Below, piece after piece: positions 15,119 to 21,848 of a DNA stretch of 21,848 nt. The DNA lies in the NCBI GenBank assembly GCA_964429695.1, contig CAYSCS010000049.1, forward strand, positions 1-21,848, given 5' to 3'. Positions within the stretch are counted from its first letter, which is position 1; every line of letters starts with the position of its first letter. The position numbers were made by a program, and so were the translations under genes. This DNA is from CAYSCS01 sp964429695. Lineage in GTDB: Bacteria > Acidobacteriota > Aminicenantia > Aminicenantales > Aminicenantaceae. The notes under the pieces are model-generated. The model saw only the letters and a list, made by a program, of their open reading frames with translations. It did not search any database and was not told the DNA's origin.

Positions 15119-15130
15119 GCATTTTTATTA

Positions 15131-15150
15131 TAATCATTTTTAAATGATTA
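15131..15150. repeat. AT-rich near-palindrome
   Basis: taatcattt and aaatgatta flank a central tt: 9-bp arms. It lies between the ISL3 end and the lipoprotein gene and could be an operator or a weak hairpin. There is no further support. Confidence 0.35.
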
Positions 15151-15247
15151 CAGGCATAAAGATAAATTTAAAGGAGAAAATATTCTTCCTTTTCCTTTTG
15201 TATTTACCTTAAAGACCATGTTGCAGTAAAATTTCAAAGAGAGGGAA

Positions 15248-16795
15248 ATGATGGAAGTAAAATTAAAAGAAAATTCAAGGTTTTTCGCTCTCATCTTTCT
15301 TTTGCTCATTTTGTGCTTAATTTTAGTCCTCACCTCAAGTTTTTTCTCCTGCAAGGGGAAGGTGAGGAATTATGCTGAGGGTTTCTCGCTCAAGCACCCA
15401 AAGGACTGGGAAGCATGCATCATAGAAAAGGAAGAGAAACACATCCTGATAGCTCCTCGCAATGAAGAGCCACGTTCAGGCTTTATCCTTGTTTACCCCT
15501 TTTTCCTCAAAGATGCTGTGGGAAGTCGTTTGTGGCTTGAGAAGAATTTATCCCTTTTCAAAGACTATTTCACTCAGTTGAACTTTCAAAAGCTTGAACA
15601 GATTCGTTCCTTTCCCGATGAATCTGCGGCTCGTTTTTCTTTCAAGAAAAAAGATATTTTTTATGAAGGAATTGCCCTTTGCTCCATTTACGAAAAGAGT
15701 GGAATTCTCTATGTAATTTCATCTGCGAAGGAGAGCTTCCCTTCACGAAAAAATGTGCTCTTATCCTCTCTTAAGAGTTTCCGTTTCGAAAAACCCATAA
15801 ATAGAAAGGGAGAGAAAAAGGGTGAGCCTAAAAAGAAAAAAATTATCTACACCCTCTGGACTGACCCCAGCGAGCAAGCATTTACTTTAGAGGTGCCACA
15901 TGGGTGGGAGGTTGACGGAGGCACTTTCAGGCGCGCAGCGGTTGATCTCGTTCATTTCCTTAAGGCAACCTCTCCTGACTCAAGAATTTCAATCCAGTTC
16001 AATGATAAGGATATTCCCGTTTTTACCATCCCGAACGACTTGCTCGCAATTTCCGGGTTTAGAAAAGGCTCATGGTATTCTCCTGGCTACGGGGTGAGGA
16101 TGCTCGTCAGGCGCTATCTACCCGGGCATCTCTTCCTCGTAGATTATCTCCAGAATAATTACAGGAGAGGCTTGAGTGACTTTGAACTCATAGAGCAAAA
16201 AGAAAGATCGGATTACACCGCAGAGTTCAATAAGATTTACAGCCACCTCACCTCCTATGGGATATCTTTTACCCTTGATGCGGGTGAAGCATCTTTCCGT
16301 TTCAGCAAAGATGGAGAGCCCTTTGTTGGCTATGGACTTTCACTCACTCAGGTTGTCAAAGATGTGGGGGTAAGAGGGGGGAATTGGTCAGTTATTTTGC
16401 TGGTCATTTATGCCTGCCCTGAAAAGGCTGCAGAAAAGGTGCGGGAAATAGCCACACACATGTTTGAGAGCGTGAGGATTAATCCTTTCTGGCTTGCCTC
16501 TCAACAGTTTCTTACTGCTCAGGTCTCGCGAATTGTCACTCAAACAAGTCGAGAAATATCAAGAATCATTGATCAATCTTACTGGATGCGCCAGAAAACT
16601 CTCGATGATATAAATCGCAGATTCTCAAATTATATCCTCGGAGTTACAGATGTGATTGACCCTGAGACAGGAGAAACATGGAGGGTGGAAGCGGGACACA
16701 ATTACTACTGGAGGAAGGATTACACCAACCTCATCGTGGGCACAAAAACAGCGGACCGTCCCGACATAGATTTTTCTCTCCTTGAAGAATTTTAA
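15248..16795 (+). CDS. Probable lipoprotein of unknown function with tandem PsbP/DUF1795-like modules
   Basis: 515 residues. An N-terminal signal of about 12-30 hydrophobic residues ends in SSFFSC. Cys35 could be lipidated, though Phe at -3 is not the classical lipobox. Two modules begin with the same kind of phrase: YAEGFSLKHPKDWE near 41-54 and EQAFTLEVPHGWEVDGGTF near 207-225. The second continues with GSWYSPGYGVRMLVRRYLPG and a C-terminal part DPETGETWRVEAGHNYYWR. I remember this second-half wording from uncharacterised proteins of several phyla. The role is unknown and the location is probably the cell envelope. ATG codons at 15248 and 15251 are both possible, with gagaggga before them. 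The S9 peptidase gene follows after 52 nt, suggesting one operon. Confidence 0.8.
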   Translation: MMEVKLKENSRFFALIFLLLILCLILVLTSSFFSCKGKVRNYAEGFSLKHPKDWEACIIEKEEKHILIAPRNEEPRSGFILVYPFFLKDAVGSRLWLEKNLSLFKDYFTQLNFQKLEQIRSFPDESAARFSFKKKDIFYEGIALCSIYEKSGILYVISSAKESFPSRKNVLLSSLKSFRFEKPINRKGEKKGEPKKKKIIYTLWTDPSEQAFTLEVPHGWEVDGGTFRRAAVDLVHFLKATSPDSRISIQFNDKDIPVFTIPNDLLAISGFRKGSWYSPGYGVRMLVRRYLPGHLFLVDYLQNNYRRGLSDFELIEQKERSDYTAEFNKIYSHLTSYGISFTLDAGEASFRFSKDGEPFVGYGLSLTQVVKDVGVRGGNWSVILLVIYACPEKAAEKVREIATHMFESVRINPFWLASQQFLTAQVSRIVTQTSREISRIIDQSYWMRQKTLDDINRRFSNYILGVTDVIDPETGETWRVEAGHNYYWRKDYTNLIVGTKTADRPDIDFSLLEEF

Positions 16796-16833
16796 ATTAG
16801 AAATTTTAAGAAATTTTAATACTAAAAAGATTT

Positions 16834-16839
16834 AGGAGG
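16834..16839 (+). promoter_or_regulatory. Strong ribosome binding site of the S9 peptidase
   Basis: A perfect AGGAGG 8 nt before the ATG at 16848 fixes the start. Confidence 0.85.
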
Positions 16840-16847
16840 AGGAAGAA

Positions 16848-18983
16848 ATGATCTTACCTAATTCAAAGAGTTCTAAAATTAATCAATTCCTTGCTCTTGG
16901 CTTTACAATTTTTCTTGTGGTTTTTTTGAGCTTCAAGACCTACGCCGCAAAAGCTCCTCTCAAAGAATCGAGCCATCCCTTTTCCCTCGAAGAGGTGTTG
17001 AGCGCGCCATATCCGATGAATCTTGTTTCTGCAAAAAAGGCTGACCGAATAGCCTGGATCTTTCACAGTGAAGGAGCACGTAATGTGTGGACTGCTAGTG
17101 CGCCCGATTTTTTACCGGTAAACCTCACACGTTACGTTAAAGATGAAGTGTTCGAGATACCAGAGATTGAAATCACAGATGACGGTTCGCTTGTAATTTA
17201 TGTGAGGGGTGGAAATCCGAACAAAGAGGGCTGGGTCACCAATCCTACAAGCGACCCTGATGGTGTCGAACAGGCAATCTGGGCAGTAAGGACAGATGGC
17301 GGGAATCCCTGGCGTGTTTGCGCGGGAAATAATCCCGTTGTCTCCTCCTGCGGGAAATGGATTCTGGTGACAAAGGATAATCTGATCTATCGTGTGGCAC
17401 TTCGCGACCCGAGCTCCTCGGGTGGAGTACCTCAGCCTGAGTTGCTTTTCAAGGCAAGAGGAAAAAACCGTAGCCCTCGCTTCTCTCCTGATGGGAAAAA
17501 GATTGCCTTTGTTTCAGACCGAGATGACCACAGTTTCATTGGAGTATTTGAGCTTAAGACTCGAAGGATTACTTGGCTGGCACCGAGTGTCGACCTGGAC
17601 AGTGACCCTGTCTGGTCGCCTGATGGGAGGAGTATTGCCTTTTTCCGGTATCCAGGTCGTCAGTATAACGAAGTTATCGATTTCTGGAATCCCCCCACGC
17701 CCTCCATCTGGGTTGCTGATGCAGAATCCGGGGAGGCAAAGGAAATCTGGAATCCGCAAGGGGCTCAACCAAAATATTACACGGTTCGAAATCTTATCTG
17801 GACAGCCAATAATCGAATTCTTTTCACTGCTGAACACGACAACTGGAACCATTTTTTCTCCCTCTCCCCCAAGGGAGGAGAACCAATTGAGCTAACACCG
17901 GGGGAAGGGGAAGTTGAGCATTTTCATCTTTCATCTGAAGGGAAGACTCTCTTTTTCTCCAGTAACCTTGCCGATATTCACGGACGACACATCTTTAAAG
18001 TCTCAACCGAAGGAGGGAAAATCGTCCAGTTAACCCAAGGAAAAACCATAGGTTGTTACCCTGTGGCGCTTGCTTCAGGGGATAAAGTAGCCTTTATGTA
18101 CGCCACTTCACGGCATCCCATGTCAATTGCCCTTGTTCCTTCATCGGGCGGAAAAATAGAGGTGATAGCCCCTCGAAAACTCCCTGAGAAGTTCCCTCTC
18201 AATGAGCTTGTAGAACCGGAACTTGTCATCGTTAAGGCACCTGATGGGCTCGATATCCCCTGCCAGTTCTTCCTCCCCAGAGGAGTAAAGCCTGGGGAAA
18301 AGCGTCCCGGCATCATCTATGTCCACGGAGGACCGATTCGCCAGATGCTTCTCGGCTGGCATTATATGGAGTTTTACTCTGAAGCATATGGCATCAACCA
18401 GTATTTTGCAAGTCGGGGATATGTTGTCCTTTCCATAAACTTTAGATGTGGAATAGGCTACGGTCGTTCCTTCCGCATCCCTCCAAATGCCGGTCGCAAG
18501 GGTGCCTCAGAGTATCAAGATGTTGTAGCCGGAGCCAGATACCTCCAGAGCCGAGCCGAGGTTGACGCGGAGAAGATTGGCATCTGGGGGCTTTCCTATG
18601 GTGGTTTGCTCACAGCGATGGCGCTTGCCAGAAATTCAGACATCTTCAAGGCAGGAGTCGACCTTGCAGGTGTTCATGACTGGTCAGCAAGAGGCGCAGG
18701 CACTATGAGTGCTGAAGAGATGAAGATTGCCTTTGAATCCTCACCAGTTGCGAGTGTTAACAACTGGATCTCACCCGTTCTTTTCATCCATGGCGATGAT
18801 GACAGGAATGTCGACTTCTCACAGACTGTTGACATAGTTCAGAAATTACGTGCCAAGGGAGATGTTCACATTGAACTCCTGGTGCGTCCGGATGAGCCGC
18901 ATGAATTCCTGCTGTATAAAAACCGGATGGATGCCTATAACGCTACTTTTGAATTCCTGGATCGCTTCCTCAAGAAAAAATGA
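16848..18983 (+). CDS. Secreted S9-family serine peptidase (prolyl oligopeptidase/acylaminoacyl peptidase type)
   Basis: 711 residues. A signal peptide at 1-33 ends TYA-AK, so the enzyme acts outside the cytoplasm. Residues about 45-450 form a WD40/TolB-like propeller with repeats such as RFSPDGKKIAFVSDRD (211-226) and VWSPDGRSIAF (255-265), which gates substrate size. The alpha/beta hydrolase domain at about 460-710 carries YVHGGP (491-496), the nucleophile Ser583 in GLSYGG, the acid Asp in HGDDDRNV (648-655) and His685 in DEPHEF. All three catalytic elements are present. Such enzymes release dipeptides or acyl-amino acids from short peptides. It follows the putative lipoprotein by 52 nt, and both products are exported. 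No closer substrate assignment is possible. Confidence 0.93.
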   Translation: MILPNSKSSKINQFLALGFTIFLVVFLSFKTYAAKAPLKESSHPFSLEEVLSAPYPMNLVSAKKADRIAWIFHSEGARNVWTASAPDFLPVNLTRYVKDEVFEIPEIEITDDGSLVIYVRGGNPNKEGWVTNPTSDPDGVEQAIWAVRTDGGNPWRVCAGNNPVVSSCGKWILVTKDNLIYRVALRDPSSSGGVPQPELLFKARGKNRSPRFSPDGKKIAFVSDRDDHSFIGVFELKTRRITWLAPSVDLDSDPVWSPDGRSIAFFRYPGRQYNEVIDFWNPPTPSIWVADAESGEAKEIWNPQGAQPKYYTVRNLIWTANNRILFTAEHDNWNHFFSLSPKGGEPIELTPGEGEVEHFHLSSEGKTLFFSSNLADIHGRHIFKVSTEGGKIVQLTQGKTIGCYPVALASGDKVAFMYATSRHPMSIALVPSSGGKIEVIAPRKLPEKFPLNELVEPELVIVKAPDGLDIPCQFFLPRGVKPGEKRPGIIYVHGGPIRQMLLGWHYMEFYSEAYGINQYFASRGYVVLSINFRCGIGYGRSFRIPPNAGRKGASEYQDVVAGARYLQSRAEVDAEKIGIWGLSYGGLLTAMALARNSDIFKAGVDLAGVHDWSARGAGTMSAEEMKIAFESSPVASVNNWISPVLFIHGDDDRNVDFSQTVDIVQKLRAKGDVHIELLVRPDEPHEFLLYKNRMDAYNATFEFLDRFLKKK

Positions 18984-19454
18984 AAGATTAAACTCTGCTT
19001 TCTCGAGATTTCCCTGAATGTTGAAGATAAGGATAAGGAGGATAAAAAGAACGAGAGTTAAATTCGTTAAAAACTCGAAAGATGCTCTAAAAGAGAGGGG
19101 ATGAGCTCTTAAAAAATCAATGAAGTAACATCAGGGGAAGGAATAACTAGGTTCTTAAGACAAGGGTTGAATTCTATAATTTAACGCCTTCTGCTTTTGA
19201 CTTCAGAACAGACGGCGATTTTTCTCCTTTCCATTTCATTTTTCATGTTGCCTATATTTTATTTTTTAAAGGAAAATTGGTTAATCTCCAGATTAGGTAA
19301 TAAAAATGTTAATCTTCGCCAAGTAATTGAAAGATAGCGTTGAGGAAACCGAAGGAATAAGAGCCTCTCTCTAAGCTGGACTATGAAAGATAGACTTTTT
19401 TTTACACTTCTTAATCTAAAACCTAAATATTAAGAGAAATATGAGTTTTTATCA
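18984..19454. other. Intergenic region between convergent S9 peptidase and deacetylase genes
   Basis: No gene, RNA or repeat recognised. There is a weak AAGAG/CTCTT pairing around 19090-19115 followed by an A-run, and a separate T-run near 19388-19396 without a stable hairpin before it. I do not call a terminator. Confidence 0.5.
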
Positions 19455-20477
19455 CTAATTTGGAGAAGAGCCGAAAAATTTTATTAATCTATATAAAGCC
19501 ATAAGATCATCATAAAGCCCGGATGCCTTTAACTTAAACATTCTGAAGTTATCATCTTTATCTATGGGGATTCTATTTAGGCAAAAAGAGTCTTTTTCTG
19601 GACTATCCTTTAGGTTTAGAACCAGGAGCGCACATCGATAACCTGCCTTTTTAAGCGCTTCTATTGCCTCTTGGTTATAGTGTTTTCTTTGTCCATAGGG
19701 GAAGGCAAAGGCTTCTATATTAACACCGAGCTTTTTTTCTAAAATTTCCTTTGCTTCGCCAAATTCCATCCTGAAATGAGTCGAAGGCAGAGAAGAAGCT
19801 GCCACATGAGACATGGTGTGAGCACCGATCTCCATGCCTTTATCCTTGAGCTCCTTTAGTTGTTGCCAATTCATTATTCGGGGAAAATTCGTGTTTGAAA
19901 TTTCATTTACAAACTTAATTTTTATATCTTCGATTATTTTTTGATAAACTTCAAGGGAAGCCGTTTTTAAGACCTCTTTCATATTTTCTTTTAACTCCTC
20001 CAGATTATTGAATGTCCTTAATTTCAAGCCATTACTTTCGAAGATATTCATAAACTCAAGATAATTTTTAGCAGTTAACAAATAATCTATGAGATCCCAC
20101 CAGAAAACTGCCTTCTCTCCTTTTTGAGCCATCTCTATATATTGTGGAGTTACTAGAAAAGTTGAAGTGAAACCATATTTAAGTAGCAAGGGAAGAACAT
20201 CTCTATAATTGTTTTCATGACCATCATCAAAAGTAATGGTAATACCTTTCGGAGGGAGCAGAGTATTGTTTTTTCTTGATGAAATTAACTGAGATAAAGG
20301 GACATTTCTGTAATATTTTCTTAGATAAGCCAGGTGTTGCTCAAAAACCCGTTTCGAAATTATTCCAGAAGACTTTCTCTCCTCGACTTCATCTGAGACT
20401 CCATGATATAAAATTATCCTTGTTTTCCTTGGTCGAATTTTTAAATAAAGCCAAAGAATAAAATCAGTCGAAAGCAA
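19455..20477 (-). CDS. Polysaccharide deacetylase family protein (NodB/CE4)
   Basis: 340 residues. Removes N- or O-acetyl groups from sugar polymers; the exact substrate is unknown. The NodB motifs are complete: RIILYHGV near 20-27, ITFDDG at 81-86 (catalytic base Asp84 and metal ligand Asp85), EIGAHTMSH at 217-224 (metal ligands His220 and His224) and FAFPYGQ at 257-263. An insertion of about 80 residues with FWWDLIDYLL lies between the first two active-site motifs, as in large deacetylases of exopolysaccharide loci. No ATG is available. The first usable start is TTG at 20475-20477, and in-frame upstream text (IIKIALKY) still looks like protein before a TAA, so the true start may be a little further upstream at an atypical codon. 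It stands alone, convergent with the S9 peptidase. Confidence 0.92.
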   Translation of the reverse strand: MLSTDFILWLYLKIRPRKTRIILYHGVSDEVEERKSSGIISKRVFEQHLAYLRKYYRNVPLSQLISSRKNNTLLPPKGITITFDDGHENNYRDVLPLLLKYGFTSTFLVTPQYIEMAQKGEKAVFWWDLIDYLLTAKNYLEFMNIFESNGLKLRTFNNLEELKENMKEVLKTASLEVYQKIIEDIKIKFVNEISNTNFPRIMNWQQLKELKDKGMEIGAHTMSHVAASSLPSTHFRMEFGEAKEILEKKLGVNIEAFAFPYGQRKHYNQEAIEALKKAGYRCALLVLNLKDSPEKDSFCLNRIPIDKDDNFRMFKLKASGLYDDLMALYRLIKFFGSSPN

Positions 20478-20542
20478 ATATTTTAAGGCTATTTTAATTA
20501 TTTATTTGTTTATTTATTCTATATTCTATCTCAAATAAAAAA

Positions 20543-20658
20543 GATAAAATAAGATTTTCTTAAAAAAATATTGAAATAAACAATTCTTTGAAAAGAGCTG
20601 TTTTTTCTCAAGGATAATTCCGAAACTTCCTCTAAAAATACTTGAATCTTATTTTATC
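20543..20658. repeat. 14-bp perfect inverted repeat with 88-nt spacing
   Basis: gataaaataagatt at 20543-20556 and aatcttattttatc at 20645-20658 are exact reverse complements. In AT-rich DNA this may be chance. It could be a paired operator upstream of the deacetylase. Confidence 0.4.
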
Positions 20659-21033
20659 CATCTTTTAAGTTGACTCAAGACAATGAGAGAAGCTTATTTC
20701 CGGATTTAAAACTAAGTTACGTGAGGATAAAGTTTTCACTGAATTTGCTCTCTGTTTTGAATTTATGCTAAAAACTCAAAGAAGAAGAAATAACAAGAGA
20801 GTTGATTAAAGAGATTAAATCCTTTAATGATGCAAAAGCTGAAATCTTTAATAAGGAAAGCGATGGCAGGTATTTACGGATTTCCTCTTTGCTTTGGTGT
20901 TAAATCGCAGAGTGAAGATTATGAGGTTCGTTAATTCGCACTTTTTCGATTCTTGAGGGAATGAAAGCCCCCCTCTTTGATTATTTTAACTAAGATTTAA
21001 TTTTAGCTCTTACGTTCCAGAGAGATTAGGATC

Positions 21034-21039
21034 AAGGAG
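21034..21039 (+). promoter_or_regulatory. Ribosome binding site of the C_GCAxxG_C_C gene
   Basis: AAGGAG, 7 nt before the ATG at 21047; it decides the start. Confidence 0.8.
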
Positions 21040-21046
21040 TGAGGAA

Positions 21047-21532
21047 ATGTCAACGAGGATTGAGAAGGCAAAAAGGCTTTTCCAGCAAGGCTTCAGCTGT
21101 TCTCAAGCTGTGTTTTCTACTTATGCTGTAGAGCAGGGGATAGCTGAAGAAACAGCTTTGAAACTATCTCAGGTTTTTGGTGGAGGCATGTCGCATATGG
21201 GATTAACCTGCGGGGCAGTGACTGGTGCGCTTCTTGTCCTGAGTCTTCATTTCGGCAGGAGTCATGTTGAAGATTGGGAAGCCAAAGATTTGACTTACAC
21301 TCTGGCTCAGGAATTCTGCAGACGCTTCAGCGAGCTTCATGGTTCCATTAACTGCACAGACCTCTTAGGCTGTAGCTTAAAAAGCTCTCATGGTCTTGAG
21401 ATTGCTACAGAGAAAGGTCTTTTCCAGAAATACTGCAATGGCTTTGTCGAGGATGCCTGCCGTCTTCTGGAAAAGTTAATCAAAGAAGGAAAGAAGAAAA
21501 AAAAGATAAGTCACAAAAAAAGTCCTAAATAA
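21047..21532 (+). CDS. C_GCAxxG_C_C family cysteine-rich protein
   Basis: 161 residues, the typical size. The family is named for its cysteine spacing and has no established biochemical function; a metal- or redox-cofactor role is suspected. Cysteines visible: Cys18 in GFSCSQAVF, Cys55 in LTCGAVTGALLVL (the signature), Cys91, Cys103 in INCTDLLGC, Cys109, Cys130 and Cys138 in KYCNGFVEDACRLLEKL. The N-terminal helix RIEKAKRLFQQGFSCSQAV is standard. The C-terminus is a long Lys run (KKKKKISHKK), longer than I would expect. There is no signal peptide, so it is cytosolic. It stands alone on the plus strand with a good ribosome site. Such proteins are frequent in anaerobes, which hints at an anaerobic host. 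Confidence 0.9.
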   Translation: MSTRIEKAKRLFQQGFSCSQAVFSTYAVEQGIAEETALKLSQVFGGGMSHMGLTCGAVTGALLVLSLHFGRSHVEDWEAKDLTYTLAQEFCRRFSELHGSINCTDLLGCSLKSSHGLEIATEKGLFQKYCNGFVEDACRLLEKLIKEGKKKKKISHKKSPK

Positions 21533-21848
21533 AAATCATGAAAGAGCCCTGAGCAAGTAATAAAAGAACTAAGCTCTTTCAGTAAGTTCTTGGTATTAAT
21601 TTGTATTAAATGGATTTTAAGAAGGAGTAACAATCATCCCCATGCTACTAACGTAGACTCAAAGGATTTAAATTTGGATCCTGTCAATTATTTTGTTGAG
21701 GTCTCTCAAAAAGGAGGCAATTTTTGGGGATTTTCCCAGATTTTTCCAGAACACAAAACTTATCACCTTTGGGATTATTCTTTCCTATTTCTTTCTTCTA
21801 TTTACCCCTGGTCCGCAAACCCGATGCATTTTATGCTCTCCTCATCCT
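21533..21848. other. Non-coding right end of the window
   Basis: Just after the C_GCAxxG_C_C gene, tgaaagagc (21539-21547) can pair with gctctttca (21573-21581), and an overlapping alternative pairs aagaact (21564-21570) with agttctt (21585-21591). Neither has a T-tract. The rest up to 21848 shows no gene. Confidence 0.45.

Larger units (their letters stand above)
13821..15120 (+). mobile_element. ISL3-family insertion sequence with terminal inverted repeats, inactive
   Basis: About 1.3 kb, the usual ISL3 size, bounded by imperfect inverted repeats and filled by one transposase frame. It is clearly more G+C-rich than its AT-rich flanks, a sign of outside origin. The 8-bp target duplication expected for the family is not obvious: aattcatt precedes and atttttat follows, matching at only 4 of 8 positions. 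Confidence 0.88.
20478..21046. other. AT-rich intergenic region between divergent genes
   Basis: No gene recognised. It holds the widely spaced 14-bp inverted repeat listed separately. A plus-strand frame without ATG from 20772 to TAA 20901-20903 reads LKEEEITRELIKEIKSFNDA, which is protein-like but short. Promoters for both flanking genes should lie here, but none is convincing. Confidence 0.5.

Noticed and set aside
9692..15247. Second attachment site (repeat of the tRNA-Ala 3' end)
   Set aside because: I looked for the acceptor/T-arm sequence downstream and found no copy within the window. The far boundary is unresolved.
20772..20903. A charged 43-codon open stretch before the C_GCAxxG_C_C gene
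   Set aside because: Too short, no start codon and no recognised family.
1..21848. CRISPR array, toxin-antitoxin pair, retron or other named defence cassette besides restriction-modification
   Set aside because: I saw no regularly spaced repeats, reverse transcriptase, Cas protein or small paired genes on either strand.

Overview
This is a bacterial chromosome fragment, moderately AT-rich, with a conserved housekeeping block on the left and right-flanking single genes around a decaying accessory island. The minus-strand order ftsH, folP, cdaA, cdaR ... glmM, pdxJ is one I associate with Desulfobacterota and Acidobacteriota-like lineages (including Aminicenantes-type genomes). With no ribosomal marker in the window I do not assign a phylum. 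The cell makes c-di-AMP (cdaA/cdaR), makes folate de novo (folP), makes PLP by the DXP-dependent route (pdxJ) and builds peptidoglycan (glmM).

Layout. 1-140: the tail of an ISL3-like insertion sequence cut by the window edge. 318-2918 (minus): glmM-pdxJ-DUF488, with its own promoter upstream of glmM. 3085-4741 (plus): a PIF1-like helicase with a C-terminal WYL domain, now a pseudogene, sitting between glmM and cdaR on the opposite strand. 4887-9165 (minus): ftsH-folP-cdaA-cdaR, tightly packed or overlapping, with a good promoter upstream of ftsH. 9616-9691 (plus): tRNA-Ala(GGC).

9680-15120 is an accessory island beginning exactly at the tRNA 3' end. It holds a large serine recombinase relic whose reading frame ends inside the tRNA, a broken membrane/zinc-ribbon gene, an apparently intact two-gene restriction-modification unit (beta-class amino-methyltransferase plus winged-helix/HNH nuclease), and an ISL3 insertion sequence with recognisable terminal inverted repeats but a dead transposase.

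15248-18983 (plus) is a probable lipoprotein followed by a secreted S9 peptidase. 19455-20477 (minus) is a polysaccharide deacetylase. 21047-21532 (plus) is a C_GCAxxG_C_C-family cysteine-rich protein.

The contrast is the main theme. Every housekeeping gene is intact and of normal length, whereas four accessory genes (helicase, recombinase, zinc-ribbon protein, ISL3 transposase) carry at least eleven in-frame nonsense codons and several frameshifts, one of them an exact 8-bp tandem duplication. The restriction-modification pair is the only accessory unit still open. I did not find a clearly new multi-gene system. The most checkable oddities are the altered RHR motif of CdaA, the split of the cdaA-cdaR-glmM operon by the antisense helicase, the tRNA-overlapping recombinase relic, and the pattern of lesions.
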